DNA from: Spirochaetaceae bacterium
Lineage (GTDB): Bacteria; Spirochaetota; Spirochaetia; Treponematales; Breznakiellaceae
Length of the DNA stretch: 6,948 nucleotides
Reading direction: 5' to 3'
Assembly (NCBI GenBank): GCA_031290405.1
Contig: JAITNO010000131.1
Coordinates: 1-6,948 of the forward strand
Below the pieces are notes generated by a model that saw only the letters and a list, made by a program, of their open reading frames with translations, was not told where the DNA came from and made no database searches. Within the stretch, counting starts at the first letter, position 1, and every line of letters begins with the position of its first letter. A program made the position numbers and the translations under genes. Positions 1-5,133 of this stretch are shown here, piece after piece.

Positions 1-539
1 CCTTCTTCCGCCTTTTTGTCGGCGATAGCCTTGACCGTGCGGACAAGACGAGAGGGAATGTCGTTGAGGCATCCCGCGAGGTTCCGCGTCGGACCCTGCA
101 TAACGGACATAAGCATCGAGATGAGCTCAAGCCTGCCGGGCAGTCTCGAGAACGCCTCCACCTGTTTCGCGTCATACGCCGATGTGCCGATTAACGCGCC
201 TTTTACCTTTAGCACCGGCGCTTCCTTCGTAAAATCAAGCAAGATTTTCGCCACTTCGTTGGCATCCTTCGGTGAAATGGCAACGGCAGTCGGACCAACA
301 AGGTAAGACGCCGCGTCGGGCAGCGAAAGCTCCTCGAACGCGATGCGCGCAAAATTATTCTTTATAACCTTGTACGACGCTTCTTTCACGCGAAGCTGTT
401 TACGCAAATTGGTAATCTGCTCAACAGTCAAGCCCCGGTATTCGGTAAAGATAAAGTCAGGAGCCTTCTCGAAACTTTCTTTTAATTCTTTTATGGAAGC
501 CGTCTTGGCCGCCTGTATTTTCTTTGCAACTATCGCCAT
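1..539 (-). CDS. rplJ: Ribosomal protein L10 (partial, C-terminus cut by window edge)
   Basis: L10 forms the base of the ribosomal stalk, binding 23S rRNA and carrying L7/L12 dimers. The reading frame opens at an ATG (537-539), starts MAIVAKKIQAAK and stays open for 179 codons to the left edge, ending ...ADKKAEE. It shows the L10 pattern FTEYRGLTVEQ near residues 32-42, KVIKNN near 58-63 and the VGPTAVA segment near 80. L10 proteins are usually about 165-180 residues, so only a few residues should be missing. The start lies 1 base after the rplA stop, and a GGGGGT purine run just upstream, inside the rplA end, can serve as ribosome binding site. rplL and rpoB would normally follow, off the left edge. 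With almost no rplA-rplJ gap there is no room for a classical L10 leader between the genes. Confidence 0.95.
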   Translation of the reverse strand, partial: MAIVAKKIQAAKTASIKELKESFEKAPDFIFTEYRGLTVEQITNLRKQLRVKEASYKVIKNNFARIAFEELSLPDAASYLVGPTAVAISPKDANEVAKILLDFTKEAPVLKVKGALIGTSAYDAKQVEAFSRLPGRLELISMLMSVMQGPTRNLAGCLNDIPSRLVRTVKAIADKKAEE

Positions 540-540
540 G

Positions 541-1218
541 TTATACCCCCTCGTCCTTTACCCACACGCCCGGACTCATCGTCGAGGCAAGGCAGATGCT
601 CCGAACAAAATCGCCCTTTGCGTCCGCCGGTCTTTTCCGTCTGATTTCGCCGATAACGACGGTCGCGTTTTCGGCGAGCTTTTCGGCGTCCATCGAAACT
701 TTGCCCACCGCAAGGTGGATGACGCCCGTCTTATCCGCGCGGAATTCAACGCGCCCCTTCCTCAGTTCGGCAATTGCGCCCTTCAAATCGAAGGTGACGG
801 TCCCCGTCTTAGGGTTAGGCATAAGCCCCTTGCGCCCCAGCACCATGCCGAGCTTGCCGACATCCTTCATCATATCGGGAGTGGCGACGGCCACGTCAAA
901 ATCAAGCCAGCCGCCCTTCACCTTTTCGATTAAATCCTCCGCGCCCGTAAAAGCGGCCCCCGCATCCTGAGCTTCCTTTTCTTTTTCGGCCTTGCAGAAC
1001 ACCAAAATCTTCTTTTCGCCGCGGAACTGATGGGGGAGCACCACCGTATCGCGCACCGACTGGCTCTTTTTCAGCTCAAGCTTTACGGACAGCTCGACTG
1101 TTTCGTCAAACTTTGCGAACGCAATTGTTTTTACCGTTTGCGCGGCGCTTAGCATATCCAAAACTGCCGCAGGATCGTATTTCTTGAGCGATTCGAGGTA
1201 TTTTTTGCCATGCTTCAT
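541..1218 (-). CDS. rplA: Ribosomal protein L1
   Basis: L1 binds 23S rRNA at the mobile L1 stalk and helps release deacylated tRNA; in many bacteria it also represses its own operon by binding the mRNA. The 225-residue product is normal length. It starts MKHGKKYLESLKKYD, close to the usual L1 N-terminus, and carries the hallmark GRKGLMPNPKTGTVT near residues 128-142 and the GKVSMDAEKLAEN region near 172-184. Its ATG overlaps the rplK stop as ATGA (1215-1218), the usual sign of translational coupling, and GGAGGTGG within the rplK end supplies a Shine-Dalgarno sequence. It ends 1 base before rplJ. I see no anomalies. Confidence 0.97.
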   Translation of the reverse strand: MKHGKKYLESLKKYDPAAVLDMLSAAQTVKTIAFAKFDETVELSVKLELKKSQSVRDTVVLPHQFRGEKKILVFCKAEKEKEAQDAGAAFTGAEDLIEKVKGGWLDFDVAVATPDMMKDVGKLGMVLGRKGLMPNPKTGTVTFDLKGAIAELRKGRVEFRADKTGVIHLAVGKVSMDAEKLAENATVVIGEIRRKRPADAKGDFVRSICLASTMSPGVWVKDEGV

Positions 1219-1646
1219 TTTTCCACCTCCACGCCCATCGACCGCGCCGTGCCGGCGACAATCTTCTTTGCCCCTTCGACGTCAATCGCCGAAAGATCAG
1301 GCATCTTCAGCATCGCGATTTCCAGAAGCTTTGCTTGGGGCAGCTTGCCAACCTTCACCTTGTGAGGTTCCTTCGAGCCCTTTTCGATTCCCACGGCCTT
1401 CTTTATCAGCACCGCCGCCGGCGGCGTTTTAAGGATGAACGTGAACGACTTATCGTGGTAAACCGTTATGACGACCGGAATGGTAAGCCCCTGCTCCATA
1501 GACTTCGTTTTGTCGTTGAACTGCTGGACAAACTGCGGCGCGCTCACCCCGTGAGGCCCCAGCGCAGGCCCGACAGGAGGAGCAGGCGTCGCCTTCCCCG
1601 CAGGGCATTGGAGCTTGATAACAGCGGTAATTCTTTTCTTTGCCAT
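1215..1646 (-). CDS. rplK: Ribosomal protein L11
   Basis: L11 binds the GTPase-associated region of 23S rRNA and contacts translation factors. The 143-residue protein starts MAKKRITAVIKLQCPAGKA and contains the nearly invariant PAPPVGPALGPHGV in the N-terminal domain and KTPPAAVLIKKA near the start of the C-terminal rRNA-binding domain; it ends with GTARSMGVEVEK. I chose the ATG at 1644-1646 because GGAGG lies four bases upstream and MAKK is the usual L11 start. An in-frame ATG eight codons further upstream (1668-1670) would add MPKHHGGK, which has no counterpart in L11 as I know it. The LQCPAGKA and APQFVQQFNDKT wording resembles treponemal L11. It is first in the rplK-rplA-rplJ run and has its own promoter; nusG is not its upstream neighbour here. 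Confidence 0.97.
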   Translation of the reverse strand: MAKKRITAVIKLQCPAGKATPAPPVGPALGPHGVSAPQFVQQFNDKTKSMEQGLTIPVVITVYHDKSFTFILKTPPAAVLIKKAVGIEKGSKEPHKVKVGKLPQAKLLEIAMLKMPDLSAIDVEGAKKIVAGTARSMGVEVEK

Positions 1647-1720
1647 TTTTCCTCCGTGGTGTTTCGGCAACCCGTTTTTCGGCCCGGCCTTTTATAAGCC
1701 GTCAGCCTTCCACGTGAGTC

Positions 1721-1749
1721 AGTATTTCAGAGCCGGGATTTTTTGTCAA
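1721..1749 (-). promoter_or_regulatory. Sigma-70-like promoter of the rplK operon
   Basis: On the minus strand a perfect TTGACA (1749-1744) is followed after 17 bases by AATACT (1726-1721), four of six matches to TATAAT. Transcription would begin near 1714, giving a leader of about 70 bases before the rplK ATG. In other bacteria L1 binds such leaders to repress the operon. I could not identify a convincing L1-binding mimic, though the leader is G/C-rich and can fold locally. No clear terminator separates this promoter from the upstream XRE gene, so read-through from there is also possible. Confidence 0.65.
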
Positions 1750-1811
1750 GGGGACGCATCGCCTCAAAATCAATCCGATTGTTACGAATTCCCGCATAGG
1801 CGGCGTCGCCT

Positions 1812-2138
1812 TCATTCCTGGCCGCGCAGCAAATTCTTCAAAACCGGCGTTACCGCTTTTTCGACGGCATCTAATATCTGGACTTTGTACACTTCAAACT
1901 CTTTTTCCTGTCTTTCCGGCGAATCATCCGAAACATCCATAAAAAAGGCGAGCGGGTCCACGTCCAACGCGTCCGCTATCCGCCCGATGGTGGAGAGTTT
2001 CGGCACATTCCGGTAAATTTCCATCAAACCAATGTAGCTGGTCGCCATGTCGCAGGCTTCCGCCAGCTTTTCCTGTGTGATCCCTTTCTTTTTACGAATC
2101 CGTTTGATGTTGTCAATGACCAATTTTTCCAAGTCCAT
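1812..2138 (-). CDS. XRE/Cro-type helix-turn-helix regulator
   Basis: A small DNA-binding protein of 108 residues. Residues 9-66 match the Cro/C1-type HTH_3 fold: RIRKKKGITQEKLAEACDM, then TSYIGLMEIYRNVPKLSTIGRIADALDVDPLAFF. The tail (67-108) is charged and probably helical (ERQEKEFEVYKVQILDAVEKAV), possibly for dimerisation. I prefer the ATG at 2136-2138. An in-frame TTG at 2178-2180 would add 14 residues (SIDLIILYQYSYN) outside the fold. No Shine-Dalgarno sequence precedes the ATG, and a predicted promoter lies so close that the mRNA may have only a few leader bases. The gene is divergent from the lipoprotein gene at 2320, so self-regulation and control of that gene are reasonable inferences. 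It sits directly upstream of the rplK promoter where nusG usually lies. Its exact target is unknown. Confidence 0.88.
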   Translation of the reverse strand: MDLEKLVIDNIKRIRKKKGITQEKLAEACDMATSYIGLMEIYRNVPKLSTIGRIADALDVDPLAFFMDVSDDSPERQEKEFEVYKVQILDAVEKAVTPVLKNLLRGQE

Positions 2139-2152
2139 GTTATATGAATATT

Positions 2153-2180
2153 GATATAAGATAATCAAATCTATTGACAA
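2153..2180 (-). promoter_or_regulatory. Candidate promoter of the XRE gene
   Basis: On the minus strand TTGTCA (2180-2175, five of six to TTGACA) is followed after 16 bases by TATATC (2158-2153, four of six). The start would fall near 2146, about 8 bases before the ATG at 2138. The -35 box overlaps that of the plus-strand promoter, because TTGACAA read from the other strand is TTGTCAA. The surrounding AT-rich sequence offers other possible -10 boxes, so the exact hexamer is uncertain. Confidence 0.4.
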
Positions 2181-2201
2181 ATTTTATATATAATATACAA
2201 T
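2174..2201 (+). promoter_or_regulatory. Sigma-70-like promoter of the lipoprotein gene
   Basis: A perfect TTGACA (2174-2179) is followed after 16 bases by TACAAT (2196-2201, five of six). Transcription would begin near 2208, leaving a leader of about 110 bases before the ATG at 2320. It lies back to back with the candidate XRE promoter and the two -35 boxes overlap almost entirely, so polymerase could probably occupy only one at a time. Confidence 0.6.
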
Positions 2202-2226
2202 GTTTCGTATAAAGCTATATCGAAAC
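2202..2226. promoter_or_regulatory. Operator-like inverted repeat
   Basis: GTTTCG (2202-2207) and CGAAAC (2221-2226) form a perfect 6-base inverted repeat around a 13-base centre. The inner sequence TATA...TATA extends the symmetry with one extra T. The repeat begins at the end of the predicted -10 box and covers the predicted start near 2208, a common place for a repressor operator. The divergent XRE protein is the obvious candidate to bind it; this is inference, since no second copy or known XRE operator was matched. Confidence 0.45.
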
Positions 2227-2234
2227 TGCTATAA

Positions 2235-2257
2235 CCGTTCAAATTGTTTGAGGACGG
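2235..2257 (+). other. Stem-loop in the lipoprotein mRNA leader
   Basis: CCGTTCAAA (2235-2243) can pair with TTTGA (2247-2251) and ACGG (2254-2257), leaving a TTG loop and a two-base GG bulge, nine pairs in all. It lies in the ~110-base leader, about 60 bases before the Shine-Dalgarno sequence. I do not recognise a riboswitch class. It could equally be a second protein-binding site in the DNA or mean nothing. Confidence 0.3.
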
Positions 2258-2319
2258 TCGCGCAGCCTTAAACTCTTTTGACGCTTTATGCAATTTTTTA
2301 TTTTACTTTGGAGGATTTT

Positions 2320-3141
2320 ATGAAAAAGAACGGAAAATCCGGCAATCGTTTTGCCGGCGTTGTCGGCGGGGCCGGGTGTGCGTTGATTTCACTTGGGTTT
2401 TTCTATGTTTTGGGGTGCGCTTCGACTTCGCAGGTTAGGATAGACACGGAGCCGCGGGGGGCGGCGGTCGCCGTTGACGGGAAGCAGATTGGGCGCGCGC
2501 CTGTTATGACGCCGGTGAGCAATTTTATCGGCGGCCATGAGGCCACGGTAACGGCGGACGACGGAAGCAGCCAGACTTTTGCGCTCACCAAAGGGGTGAA
2601 GGGCGTGAACATAGCCCTTGGGCTTTTGTTAAACCCGTTCGCGCTGCTGTGGTGCTACGGGCCGGAGGAAAATCAGTTTTTTACGCTCGGCGGGGCGTCT
2701 GGCGGCGCCGGGGCAGGCTCACGGCCGGCGGCACGGCAGTCCAATCCGGCAAATTCGTCTTTGGACGGGGCCCTTTCAAAGATAGTCGACGCTTTGATTG
2801 CGGACTTGTCCAAAAACAGCACGATTGCCGTGTTAAGCGTTTCCACGAGGGACCGGGAAACCGGCGCCTATATAATGGATGAACTTGAATATCAGCTTGT
2901 CGACGCCCGTCAATTCAAAATGGTCGATAGGAAGACCGTCGACGCGATTAGGCAAGAGCAGGATTTCCAAACATCGGGCGATGTCGACGACAAATCGGCG
3001 GTGTCGATCGGCAAGATGCTCGGCGCGGGCATTGTAATAACGGGAACTCTTACCACGCGGGGGAACGCCCAACGCCTTAGCTTAAAGGCTCTGGATGTTA
3101 AAACCGCGCAGATTATTACGATGGTGCGCGAAGAATTTTAA
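2320..3141 (+). CDS. Lipoprotein with PEGA domain and CsgG/LpoB-like C-terminal domain
   Basis: A 273-residue protein. A basic start (MKKNGKSGNR) and a hydrophobic stretch end in the lipobox VLGC with the lipidated cysteine at 33, so the mature protein should be a membrane-anchored lipoprotein facing the periplasm or surface. Residues about 37-90 look like a PEGA domain (TEPRGAAVAVDGKQIGRAPV), a small beta domain common in surface-associated proteins. A second hydrophobic run follows (97-112, VNIALGLLLNPFALLW), then a Gly/Ala/Ser linker (124-148). Residues about 167-273 resemble the CsgG/HfaB or LpoB-like fold (STIAVLSVSTRDRETGAYIMDELEYQLVDARQFKMVDR is within it), often seen in outer-membrane accessory lipoproteins. 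I chose the ATG at 2320 for its GGAGG five bases upstream; a TTG at 2278 in frame is unlikely. It is divergent from the XRE gene. Function is unknown; an envelope role is inferred. Confidence 0.88.
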   Translation: MKKNGKSGNRFAGVVGGAGCALISLGFFYVLGCASTSQVRIDTEPRGAAVAVDGKQIGRAPVMTPVSNFIGGHEATVTADDGSSQTFALTKGVKGVNIALGLLLNPFALLWCYGPEENQFFTLGGASGGAGAGSRPAARQSNPANSSLDGALSKIVDALIADLSKNSTIAVLSVSTRDRETGAYIMDELEYQLVDARQFKMVDRKTVDAIRQEQDFQTSGDVDDKSAVSIGKMLGAGIVITGTLTTRGNAQRLSLKALDVKTAQIITMVREEF

Positions 3142-3161
3142 GCGCGGAAAGCGGCCGCGCT
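3141..3161 (+). other. Hairpin just after the lipoprotein stop
   Basis: AGCGCGG (3141-3147) pairs perfectly with CCGCGCT (3155-3161) around a 7-base loop, beginning at the last base of the stop codon. No T-run follows on either strand, so it is not a standard intrinsic terminator. It may protect the mRNA 3' end or help separate the convergent lipoprotein and tmk transcripts. Confidence 0.35.
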
Positions 3162-3192
3162 GGGCCTGCGCCCCACGGCCTCAAGCCGCGCC

Positions 3193-3223
3193 GGTTTGTT
3201 CTTTGGTGAGAATGGTTTGTTCT
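3193..3223. repeat. Two 10-base direct repeats, 21-base period
   Basis: GGTTTGTTCT occurs at 3193-3202 and again at 3214-3223, separated by 11 bases. It lies in the non-coding gap (3142-3297) between the convergent lipoprotein and tmk genes. Two helical turns of spacing would place both copies on the same DNA face, but nothing else indicates a binding site. Confidence 0.4.
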
Positions 3224-3262
3224 CGGGCGTTGCGGCGACGGACGCCGGCGTTCCCAGCGGGG

Positions 3263-3281
3263 GCGGCGCCCTGCGCGCCGC
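3263..3281. repeat. GC-rich palindrome downstream of tmk
   Basis: GCGGCGC (3263-3269) pairs perfectly with GCGCCGC (3275-3281) around a 5-base loop. A second palindrome, ACGCCGGCGT, lies at 3242-3251. No T-run follows on the minus strand, so a tmk terminator is not established. These stems resemble the GC-rich palindromes elsewhere in the window more than ordinary terminators. Confidence 0.4.
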
Positions 3282-3297
3282 ATCGCCCGCCTAAGCG

Positions 3298-3930
3298 TCA
3301 AGCGTCCTGGAACGCCGACATCTTTTGAACGGCGGCCCAGACCGCCTCCTGAACCTCTTCACGTGAGCGCGACGCATCTATCACTTCCACCATCGCCCCT
3401 TGCTCGCGGCAAAGGGGAAGCAGCTCCTTGTAGCGCTCCCGAACCTTCACCTGGAAGTCAAGATACTCGTAGATTTCTTTTTGTCGTCCGCGCCCGTCGA
3501 TGCGCCCCCAGGCCGCCGCCGGCTCAATGTCGAAAAACACCAGAAGCTCCGGCGCGGGAAACCCCTCGTTAAGGCGAAAGACAAGCTTCCGGTCGCATAA
3601 AAGCCCCTGATACACATAAGACGAGAGGACGTAGCGGTCGCTCAGGGCGATGTCGCCGCATCTGCAGCGTTCGGCGACGCCGCCGGGCCCAAAGATATGC
3701 TCATACCGGTCGGCGGCGAAAAGATACGCCAACGCCTCAGGCGTAAACTCCACGGAGTTTGACAGCGCGGCGCGGACAAGCTTGCCGATTGCGCCGTCGG
3801 TCGGCTCAAAGGTGTCGAAGACCTTCCCCGCAAGCGGCGTCTTTTCCAGCCTTTCCCGCATAATCTCCCGCGCCGTCGTTGTTCCCGCGCCGTCGCACCC
3901 CTCAAACACCACAAAATTCTTTAACGTCAT
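3298..3930 (-). CDS. tmk: Thymidylate kinase (dTMP kinase)
   Basis: Tmk phosphorylates dTMP to dTDP with ATP in the cytoplasm, an essential step to dTTP. The 210-residue length is typical. Seen motifs: the N-terminal LKNFVVFEGCDGAGTTT with P-loop at 11-18, the substrate-site TFEPTDG (40-46), FAADRYEH (71-78), the SDRY signature followed by SSYVYQ (97-108), and a lid segment rich in basic residues (GRIDGRGRQKE, 142-152), which fits bacterial class II enzymes. Oddly, the P-loop position normally occupied by Walker A lysine (GxDGxGKTT) is threonine 17. I have a vague memory that some treponemal Tmk proteins share this, unverified. No Shine-Dalgarno sequence precedes the ATG at 3928-3930; a promoter just upstream predicts a leaderless mRNA. 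It converges on the lipoprotein gene. Confidence 0.93.
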   Translation of the reverse strand: MTLKNFVVFEGCDGAGTTTAREIMRERLEKTPLAGKVFDTFEPTDGAIGKLVRAALSNSVEFTPEALAYLFAADRYEHIFGPGGVAERCRCGDIALSDRYVLSSYVYQGLLCDRKLVFRLNEGFPAPELLVFFDIEPAAAWGRIDGRGRQKEIYEYLDFQVKVRERYKELLPLCREQGAMVEVIDASRSREEVQEAVWAAVQKMSAFQDA

Positions 3931-3936
3931 AGGCTC

Positions 3937-3965
3937 ATTGTATCACCCCGCGCGCGCCAAATCAA
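3937..3965 (-). promoter_or_regulatory. Extended -10 promoter of tmk, predicting a leaderless mRNA
   Basis: On the minus strand TTGATT (3965-3960, four of six) is followed after 17 bases by TACAAT (3942-3937, five of six). A TG one base before the -10 box gives TGATACAAT, an extended -10. The usual start 7 bases downstream falls at 3930, the A of the tmk ATG. The -35 box overlaps the edge of the hairpin that begins repeat copy A. Confidence 0.6.
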
Positions 3966-3983
3966 CCGCCCCAGGCGGTTTTT
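3964..3983 (+). terminator. Terminator-like hairpin at the head of repeat copy A
   Basis: AACCGCC (3964-3970) pairs with GGCGGTT (3974-3980) around a CCA loop, and a run of five T begins at 3979. On the plus strand this has the form of an intrinsic terminator, yet no plus-strand gene ends here. It corresponds in position to the SDR terminator that heads copy B, so it may belong to the repeat. Confidence 0.45.
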
Positions 3984-4103
3984 GCGGCCTACGGCGCCAC
4001 CCCTGAGCAATGCGCTTTTGGTCTGCGAGCCGCGCTCCCCAGCCTTGGGCTTTGTTTTCATAAAGAGAAGAGGAACGGAGGAGGGCGGAGCTCCCTATGC
4101 GCG
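3964..4103 (+). repeat. Intergenic GC-rich palindromic element, copy A
   Basis: This element fills most of the gap between tmk and flaB. It aligns by eye with copy B at 6661-6828 in the same orientation. Shared blocks in order are TTTTGCG, CCTACGG, AGCAAT, GCTTT, CTGCG, CTCCCCAGC, GGGCTTT/CGGCTTT, AGAGAAGA, a GC-rich hairpin, then TATGCGCG/TACGCGCG. I estimate roughly three-quarters identity over about 95 bases, with gaps after that. Copy A looks degraded: its AGCCCCC-type stem is broken and its last hairpin (GGAG/CTCC, 4080-4094 area) is weak. No open frame or transposase is present, so it resembles a REP/MITE-like non-autonomous repeat. Confidence 0.65.
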
Positions 4104-4108
4104 GACAC

Positions 4109-4140
4109 AAAAAAGGGCGCACTCACGGCGCGCCCCTTTT
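4109..4140 (-). terminator. Intrinsic terminator of flaB
   Basis: Read on the minus strand, AAAAGGGGCGC (4140-4130) pairs with GCGCCC plus a T-run (4120-4109) around a 9-base loop, with one G-U pair and A-T pairs extending the stem. Six T follow the GC stem. It starts 26 bases after the flaB stop. The plus strand also ends in CCCCTTTT, so the hairpin may work in both directions. Confidence 0.85.
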
Positions 4141-4166
4141 CAATCAACGTAAGCATTTAAGAAAAA

Positions 4167-5027
4167 CTATTGCAACAACTGCAAGACCGTCTGCGCCCGC
4201 TGGTTGGCTTGGGCGAGCATAGCCGTGCCGGACTGGCTGAGGACCTGCTCCGTCGTGTAGCGCAGCATTTCGCTGGCCATGTCGGCGTCGCGGATGCGCG
4301 ATTCCGCAGCCTGCAAGTTTTCGGCGCCGACGTCCAGACCCTGCACCGCGTGTTCAAGCCGCGTCTGATAGGCCCCAAGGTCGGTGCGCTGCTTGCTCAT
4401 CATCTTGAGGGCCTCGTCGATCGTGCCGATGGCGCGGTTCGCGTCCGCCGCAGTCTCCAGCGACATGATGGAATCGTCCCCCACGTCGCGTATGCCCAGC
4501 GCCTTCGCCGTCATCGTGCCGATGTAGGCGCGTTCCCTCTGGTCTATGTTTGCGCCAATGTGGAACCACATCGACGCGTTGATGAAGTTCCCGCCCGTCT
4601 GACGGGCGAAGCGCCCCGTCAAAAGATTCATCCCGTTAAACTGCGCGTGGGACGCGATGCGGTCAACCTCGTCGACAAGCGCCGACACCTCCACCTGAAT
4701 CTGCATGCGGTCTTCTTCGGTGTAGATGCCGTTCGCCGACTGCACCGCAAGCTCTCTGATGCGCTGCAAGATGTCCTGGCCCTCCTGCAAATAGCCTTCC
4801 GTCGTTTGTATAAACGATATGTCGTTCAGAGCGTTCTCCGAGGCCTTGTTCAAGCCGCGTATCTGGCTTCGCATCTTTTCGGATACGGCAAGCCCGGAAG
4901 CGTCGTCGCCCGCGCGGTTGATGCGCTCCCCACTCGAAAGCTTCTCCGAACTTTTGTCCAGTTTGTTCTGCGTCGTCTTGAGCGACCTGTCGGCAAACAT
5001 CGCGCTCAGGTTGTGATTTATTATCAT
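4167..5027 (-). CDS. flaB: Flagellin B, periplasmic flagellar filament core protein
   Basis: FlaB is the core protein of the spirochaete periplasmic flagellum, exported by the flagellar type III system and lacking a signal peptide. The 286-residue product has the conserved N-terminal helices (MIINHNLSAMFADRSL, then SSGERINRAGDDASGLAVSE), the treponemal central stretch HAQFNGMNLLTGRFAR and ASMWFHIGANIDQRERAYIG, and the C-terminal ENLQAAESRIRDADMASEM and QSGTAMLAQANQ. There is no large variable D2/D3 insert, as expected for spirochaete FlaB. Of two adjacent ATGs (5030 and 5027) I chose 5027: GGAGG then lies five bases upstream and the protein begins MIINHN as in relatives. It looks monocistronic, with a sigma-28 promoter at 5107-5133 and a strong terminator at 4109-4140. 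The last residues are LLQ. Confidence 0.97.
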   Translation of the reverse strand: MIINHNLSAMFADRSLKTTQNKLDKSSEKLSSGERINRAGDDASGLAVSEKMRSQIRGLNKASENALNDISFIQTTEGYLQEGQDILQRIRELAVQSANGIYTEEDRMQIQVEVSALVDEVDRIASHAQFNGMNLLTGRFARQTGGNFINASMWFHIGANIDQRERAYIGTMTAKALGIRDVGDDSIMSLETAADANRAIGTIDEALKMMSKQRTDLGAYQTRLEHAVQGLDVGAENLQAAESRIRDADMASEMLRYTTEQVLSQSGTAMLAQANQRAQTVLQLLQ

Positions 5028-5106
5028 CATGTCCTCCCCTATCAGGAATTTTGGCTTAACCGCACTCCGCGATTGAATCTAGGCACTCCCTTGCCTCACC
5101 CTTTGA

Positions 5107-5133
5107 ATATCGGCTTTACAGGAGAGAGCTTTA
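5107..5133 (-). promoter_or_regulatory. Sigma-28 (FliA-type) flagellar promoter of flaB
   Basis: On the minus strand TAAA (5133-5130) is followed after exactly 15 bases by GCCGATAT (5114-5107), matching the sigma-28 consensus TAAA-N15-GCCGATAA at all but the last base. Transcription should begin near 5100, giving a leader of about 70 bases. The -35 TAAA overlaps the TAA stop codon of the methyltransferase gene, so the promoter is embedded at the end of that gene. No terminator is evident between them, so some read-through into flaB is possible. Confidence 0.9.

Noticed and set aside
343..933. Plus-strand open frames over rplJ/rplA
   Set aside because: Antisense to conserved ribosomal protein genes and lacking recognisable protein motifs.
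2189..2194. Perfect TATAAT on the plus strand
   Set aside because: It lies only 9 bases from the TTGACA box; TACAAT at 2196-2201 has proper 16-base spacing. An independent start from it remains possible but has no -35 support.
2278..2319. Upstream TTG start for the lipoprotein
   Set aside because: It has no ribosome binding site and would put 14 residues before a normal lipoprotein signal peptide; the ATG at 2320 has GGAGG at ideal spacing.
3193..3223. Start of a CRISPR-like array
   Set aside because: There are only two 10-base copies with an 11-base spacer, no third unit and no cas genes.
3928..3939. Three-codon minicistron (ATG AGC CTA TGA) overlapping the tmk start
   Set aside because: It would be upstream of the predicted transcription start at 3930, has no ribosome binding site, and such short frames are expected by chance.
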